From: an uncultured Sutterella sp.
GTDB taxonomy: Bacteria > Pseudomonadota > Gammaproteobacteria > Burkholderiales > Burkholderiaceae_F
Reading direction: 5' to 3'
Length of the DNA stretch: 64,000 nt
NCBI GenBank assembly: GCA_905197905.1
Contig: CAJKAP010000001.1
Span: 348,060-412,059 of the forward strand
The notes below the pieces were generated by a model. That model was given only the letters and a program-made list of their open reading frames with translations. It did not search any database and was not told the origin of the DNA. Both the position numbers and the translations under genes were made by a program. Numbering within the stretch: position 1 is the first letter of the stretch; every line of letters begins with the position of its first letter. This document shows positions 61,398 through 64,000 of this stretch, in pieces.

Positions 61398-62542
61398 GCG
61401 TCACGGAAATTGCCTCTATCTCGCGCTTGAGTGAATCAAAGCTCGCGGCAGATCGCTATGACCTCTTGATGCAAACCGATAAGCGTCTCATTGCGAAGAT
61501 TAAGGAGAAGAAGGTTACGCCGCCTGACCCTAAACCCGATCCGAAGCCCGATCCGAAACCGGATCCCAAGCCTGATCCCAAACCAGATCCTAAGCCTCAA
61601 CCCAAACCGTCAGTCATTAATCCACAAACGGATTCGCTGATGGAATCCTCTGTCTCGACCTTCGGAACGCTCTTTGCGGCTGACGACCTCTTTGTGGACA
61701 GCGTTTTGCGCTCGCGCGATGGCGCACATCAGGAAGGCCTCTTTGCCGCAGCGAGGGCGGGAAAGTGGTCCTTGAACACCCGTACGGACGTCGATATGAC
61801 GGCGGTGACGGGGCTCGTGGGTTACGCGGCACGCGCTGGTGCGACAGAGTTTGGTGGATTCCTTGAAATGGGACATTCCTCTTACGACACGATGACGCCT
61901 GCCAAATTAGGTGACGTCAAAGGTACGGGACGTCACAATTACGCGGGTCTGGGGCTTTATGTGGATTACGCCATGACAGTCGACGGCTTAGCGTTGACGG
62001 GGTATGTCAAAGCAGGCGCATTTTCCAACCACTTTAACGCGAGGCTCGTGAACGAAAAGGTGGACTTTGACCGCACGAAGGCCTATTGGGGCGTACACTT
62101 GGGAGCCCACTACGACTGGAATTTTGCGAAGTTGCGTAACCGCACATTCTTCTCGTACTTCTATGACGGAACGGAGTCTTCTTCCTACCGTATCGCGGAT
62201 AGCGAGAAGGTCGCGGGCGCTACGTTTGACTACGATGCGCTCAATGCTCACCGCGTGCAAGTCGGGAGCTTGATGGAATATGCCTTAAGTGACACACTTC
62301 GCCCATACTTTGGCGTCACGCTTGAAAAGACGCTGAGTGCGAAGGCGAAGGGCAGTGCCACGGATTCCGAGGGCACGTTGGCACTTCATTCGAGCACCAT
62401 GGATGGCACCACTGGGATTCTTTCCGCGGGTTGGAGCTACTTGAATCCTGCCGCTACCTTTGAGTTTGGCGTGGGAGTGAACGGCTACATCGGCGCTCGT
62501 CAGGGCGCGACTGCGCAAGTGCAAGCGAACTGGAAGTTTTAA
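61394..62542 (+). CDS. Autotransporter linker and beta-barrel domain, downstream of a frameshift
   Basis: This frame of 382 residues starts with a helical linker (SVTEIASISRLSESKLAADRY), continues with seven proline-rich repeats, and ends in an autotransporter beta-domain of about 270 residues. The barrel closes with the usual terminal aromatic (QANWKF). It lacks its own signal peptide, and its TTG start overlaps the end of the passenger frame. The intact protein would have about 977 residues. Frameshifting in the A5 tract could be a mutation, phase variation, ribosomal slippage or a read error. Confidence 0.8.
   Translation: MSVTEIASISRLSESKLAADRYDLLMQTDKRLIAKIKEKKVTPPDPKPDPKPDPKPDPKPDPKPDPKPQPKPSVINPQTDSLMESSVSTFGTLFAADDLFVDSVLRSRDGAHQEGLFAAARAGKWSLNTRTDVDMTAVTGLVGYAARAGATEFGGFLEMGHSSYDTMTPAKLGDVKGTGRHNYAGLGLYVDYAMTVDGLALTGYVKAGAFSNHFNARLVNEKVDFDRTKAYWGVHLGAHYDWNFAKLRNRTFFSYFYDGTESSSYRIADSEKVAGATFDYDALNAHRVQVGSLMEYALSDTLRPYFGVTLEKTLSAKAKGSATDSEGTLALHSSTMDGTTGILSAGWSYLNPAATFEFGVGVNGYIGARQGATAQVQANWKF
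61523..61606 (+). repeat. Seven 12-base repeats encoding Pro-Asp/Gln-Pro-Lys
   Basis: Six PDPK units and one PQPK unit, 84 bases in total, form a stiff proline-rich spacer between passenger and barrel. Slight codon differences mark separate copies, so expansion by replication slippage is likely. Confidence 0.85.
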
Positions 62543-62576
62543 GCCTCAGTAGAGCACTTTCACGCTAGGAAGAAGA

Positions 62577-62620
62577 GAGGAAGTTGAGCGAAAAGCATTT
62601 CGCGAGGCTTCCTCTTTTTT
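62577..62620 (+). terminator. Terminator of the autotransporter gene
   Basis: GAGGAAG (62577-62583) pairs with CTTCCTC (62608-62614) around an inner CGAAA/TTTCG stem, followed by a T run. Confidence 0.88.
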
Positions 62621-62757
62621 GCCCTCAGAAAATGATGACACACCTCTACGTTTTTCTTTTGATGTACTACAATGAGCGAATATTTTTGCTCACTCGTTAA
62701 ACGATTGACCGCTTTGAAGGTGGACACCGTTTAAGAAATAATGCACAAACCTGTACA

Positions 62758-63846
62758 TTACTTCTCATTATTCGCTCTGGTGTTTCCGTGACTCTTAACC
62801 TGGGGAGGTGTGAATCCCAGCTGTCGCTTCCACTCCAGTCCTGCCGCTAACGGTACGAAGTTTCCTTCAAGCGGCGACCGACCTTTCGGACCGGATGAGG
62901 CCTTCACCAGTGACGGCCTCATCCTGCGGGGAATTTTCTTCTCTTCCCAGCGGGTCTTCAGGTTATATGCGCCAACCCAATCTGCATGTGCCGTAAGTCC
63001 GCAATTGAGACACTTGAACGTGTTCCCACTGCGGTTTCTTCTATTGATGAGACCACACTGGGGGCAAATTTGCGACGTATATGCAGGGTTGACTTGTTCG
63101 AGTTTTACTCCAAAAAGTTTACATTTCTCTTCTAACCTCTTTTTAATATAGCCACGCAACCAAGCGCAGAGGCGACGGTTCATTCGTTTCCCGAGACCAT
63201 AAATCACCATTCTGCTCAAATCTTCCACGATAAGCGTCTGGATTGGTTCTTTGCGGCGGCTGAGCAAATTGTTGAGTGCTCGATTAACCAAGCACTTCAA
63301 CTGTGCTTCTTCCTGTTTGCGTACTTTGGCGAGTTTCTTTCTTCCTAAATTATGTTTTTCAATGCGCTTTGCCTTCTTCAGATCTTCGGCTTTGCCTGAC
63401 TTGCGAAGTTCTCTGACTTGAGCATAGAGGGGCTGACGGCGACGATCTTTTTCCATACGCGCCTCAGAAATTTTGGTAGCAACTTTCCCAAAATCTTCTC
63501 CTACCTGTTCGAGTTCATCTGTATTACTAGTTGTGAAAAGTTCCGTGTAGCCAGCGTCAGCACCCAGGATTTCTCCTTCGGTACGCATTTCTTGGCACGT
63601 CTTTTCACTGCAGACGCGCAAAGTAAACTGACCATCCCTCTCATGAATCAGCGTAAGAGTCCCTCCAAGGAGGCTTTCTCCCTTTAATAGGACACAGAGA
63701 CGGTCGTCATCTGGACGCTTCGTTTTGCGCTTACTTTTGGGGAGTGCTAATTGTGCAAGCTCCCAATCGCGACGCACAGAAGGAGAGGCCCGCCTAAATT
63801 CTTCAGCGTTAGCCACTGCCCTTGGTCGTTTGTATAAGTGCTCCAA
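62758..63846 (-). CDS. TnpB-type (IS605/OrfB-like) transposase, damaged 5' end
   Basis: A 362-residue frame opening at a TTG directly after an in-frame TGA. The RuvC-like catalytic residues are visible as LGADAGYTE (D), IVEDLSRM (E) and HADWVGAYNL (D). The zinc ribbon is CPQCG...CLNCG. About 65 residues follow the ribbon (RMRPSLVKASSGPKGRSPLE), coded by GC-rich DNA with strong self-complementarity, as expected where a guide RNA overlaps the gene end. The N-terminal part is in another frame (63747-64000), so the gene is broken. No tnpA is seen. Confidence 0.78.
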   Translation of the reverse strand: MEHLYKRPRAVANAEEFRRASPSVRRDWELAQLALPKSKRKTKRPDDDRLCVLLKGESLLGGTLTLIHERDGQFTLRVCSEKTCQEMRTEGEILGADAGYTELFTTSNTDELEQVGEDFGKVATKISEARMEKDRRRQPLYAQVRELRKSGKAEDLKKAKRIEKHNLGRKKLAKVRKQEEAQLKCLVNRALNNLLSRRKEPIQTLIVEDLSRMVIYGLGKRMNRRLCAWLRGYIKKRLEEKCKLFGVKLEQVNPAYTSQICPQCGLINRRNRSGNTFKCLNCGLTAHADWVGAYNLKTRWEEKKIPRRMRPSLVKASSGPKGRSPLEGNFVPLAAGLEWKRQLGFTPPQVKSHGNTRANNEK

Positions 63847-64000
63847 CAGTCACAATCGAAATCAATACGATTGTCTGGTGCTTTACACTTGGGGAAACGC
63901 ACCTTGGTCGCCATGACATGACGAATCACGCTCAACACTTTGAGTGCAATTTTCTTCATTTCTGCTGGTTGATGAGGAAATTTACTTGCGTTCGCGACCT
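63747..64000 (-). pseudogene. Upstream fragment of the TnpB-type gene, cut by the window edge
   Basis: A frame open to the right edge reads ANASKFPHQPAEMKKIALKV, then RFPKCKAPDNRIDFDCDCW and GQWLTLKNLGG. It overlaps the TnpB frame and appears to switch into it near GGGCCTCTCC, where the downstream frame takes up the natural sequence RRDWELAQLALPKS. It is probably the native N-terminus separated by a frameshift. Its true start lies beyond this window. Confidence 0.55.

Noticed and set aside
61523..61606. The 12-base repeats as a CRISPR-like array
   Set aside because: The units are contiguous, in frame and encode Pro-Asp-Pro-Lys, so they are a protein spacer with no intervening spacers.

Overview
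The window reads as ordinary chromosome of a Gram-negative betaproteobacterium, most likely a gut-type Burkholderiales of the Sutterellaceae kind (inference). The reasons are an EF-P with Arg at position 32 beside its rhamnosyltransferase EarP, a complete System I (Ccm) cytochrome c maturation operon, an octahaem MccA-type sulfite reductase, a Dba-DsbI disulfide pair, tandem Crp/Fnr paralogues next to a periplasmic fumarate-reductase-like flavoprotein, orphan solute-binding proteins, and an autotransporter and a two-partner-secretion remnant. No rRNA, tRNA, CRISPR array or replication origin was seen.

Layout. 1-1.7 kb: yddG exporter and a small lipoprotein. 1.8-9.5 kb: ccmABCDEFGHI behind a hairpin-rich leader. 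9.5-12.8 kb: a small membrane protein, an acidic disordered protein, an AEC transporter and a dCMP deaminase. 12.9-19.5 kb: efp, earP, uvrC, pgsA and pepT. 19.5-24.8 kb: three tandem Crp/Fnr-like regulator genes (the third frameshifted), a secreted flavoprotein and an orphan HicB-like protein. 25-36.6 kb: two orphan amino-acid-binding proteins, phzF-like, yihY, a parvulin, yciB, a large M16 protease under a Fur-like site, and a protein that looks like a fused DinJ-YafQ antitoxin-toxin. 36.7-39.6 kb: dba-dsbI with a divergent LysR regulator. 39.7-43.7 kb: ygfZ, mltG, tmk, holB. 43.7-52 kb: a variable region with a tyrosine recombinase, an orphan TtrS-like sensor kinase, the 3' remnant of a CdiA/FhaB-type gene with an AT-rich tail, and three tandem four-cysteine lipoproteins. 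53-59.3 kb: the sulfite-respiration locus (mccA, rhodanese, DUF4418-like protein, FtsX-type permease, ATPase, thioredoxin). 59.6-62.6 kb: an autotransporter broken by an A-tract frameshift. 62.7-64 kb: a damaged TnpB-type transposase running off the right edge.

How the parts fit. The Ccm operon would attach haem to the periplasmic cytochromes, including the MccA encoded here. MccA has seven CXXCH motifs and one CX15CH motif, and in studied bacteria that last motif needs a dedicated lyase which is not in this window. The genes after mccA (periplasmic rhodanese, four-helix cysteine-rich membrane protein, two-gene ABC exporter-like unit, Tat-type thioredoxin) look like a sulfur/metal/redox support set. 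They differ from the mccBCD set of Wolinella, so the electron-donor route is unexplained. An FNR-like site, repeats of AAAATCGTGA and a perfect GTCACGA-N5-TCGTGAC palindrome suggest shared control of this locus. The region from 43.7 to 52 kb shows the scars of past recombination: a recombinase, a headless toxin-type gene, lipoprotein copies and a sharp base-composition shift.
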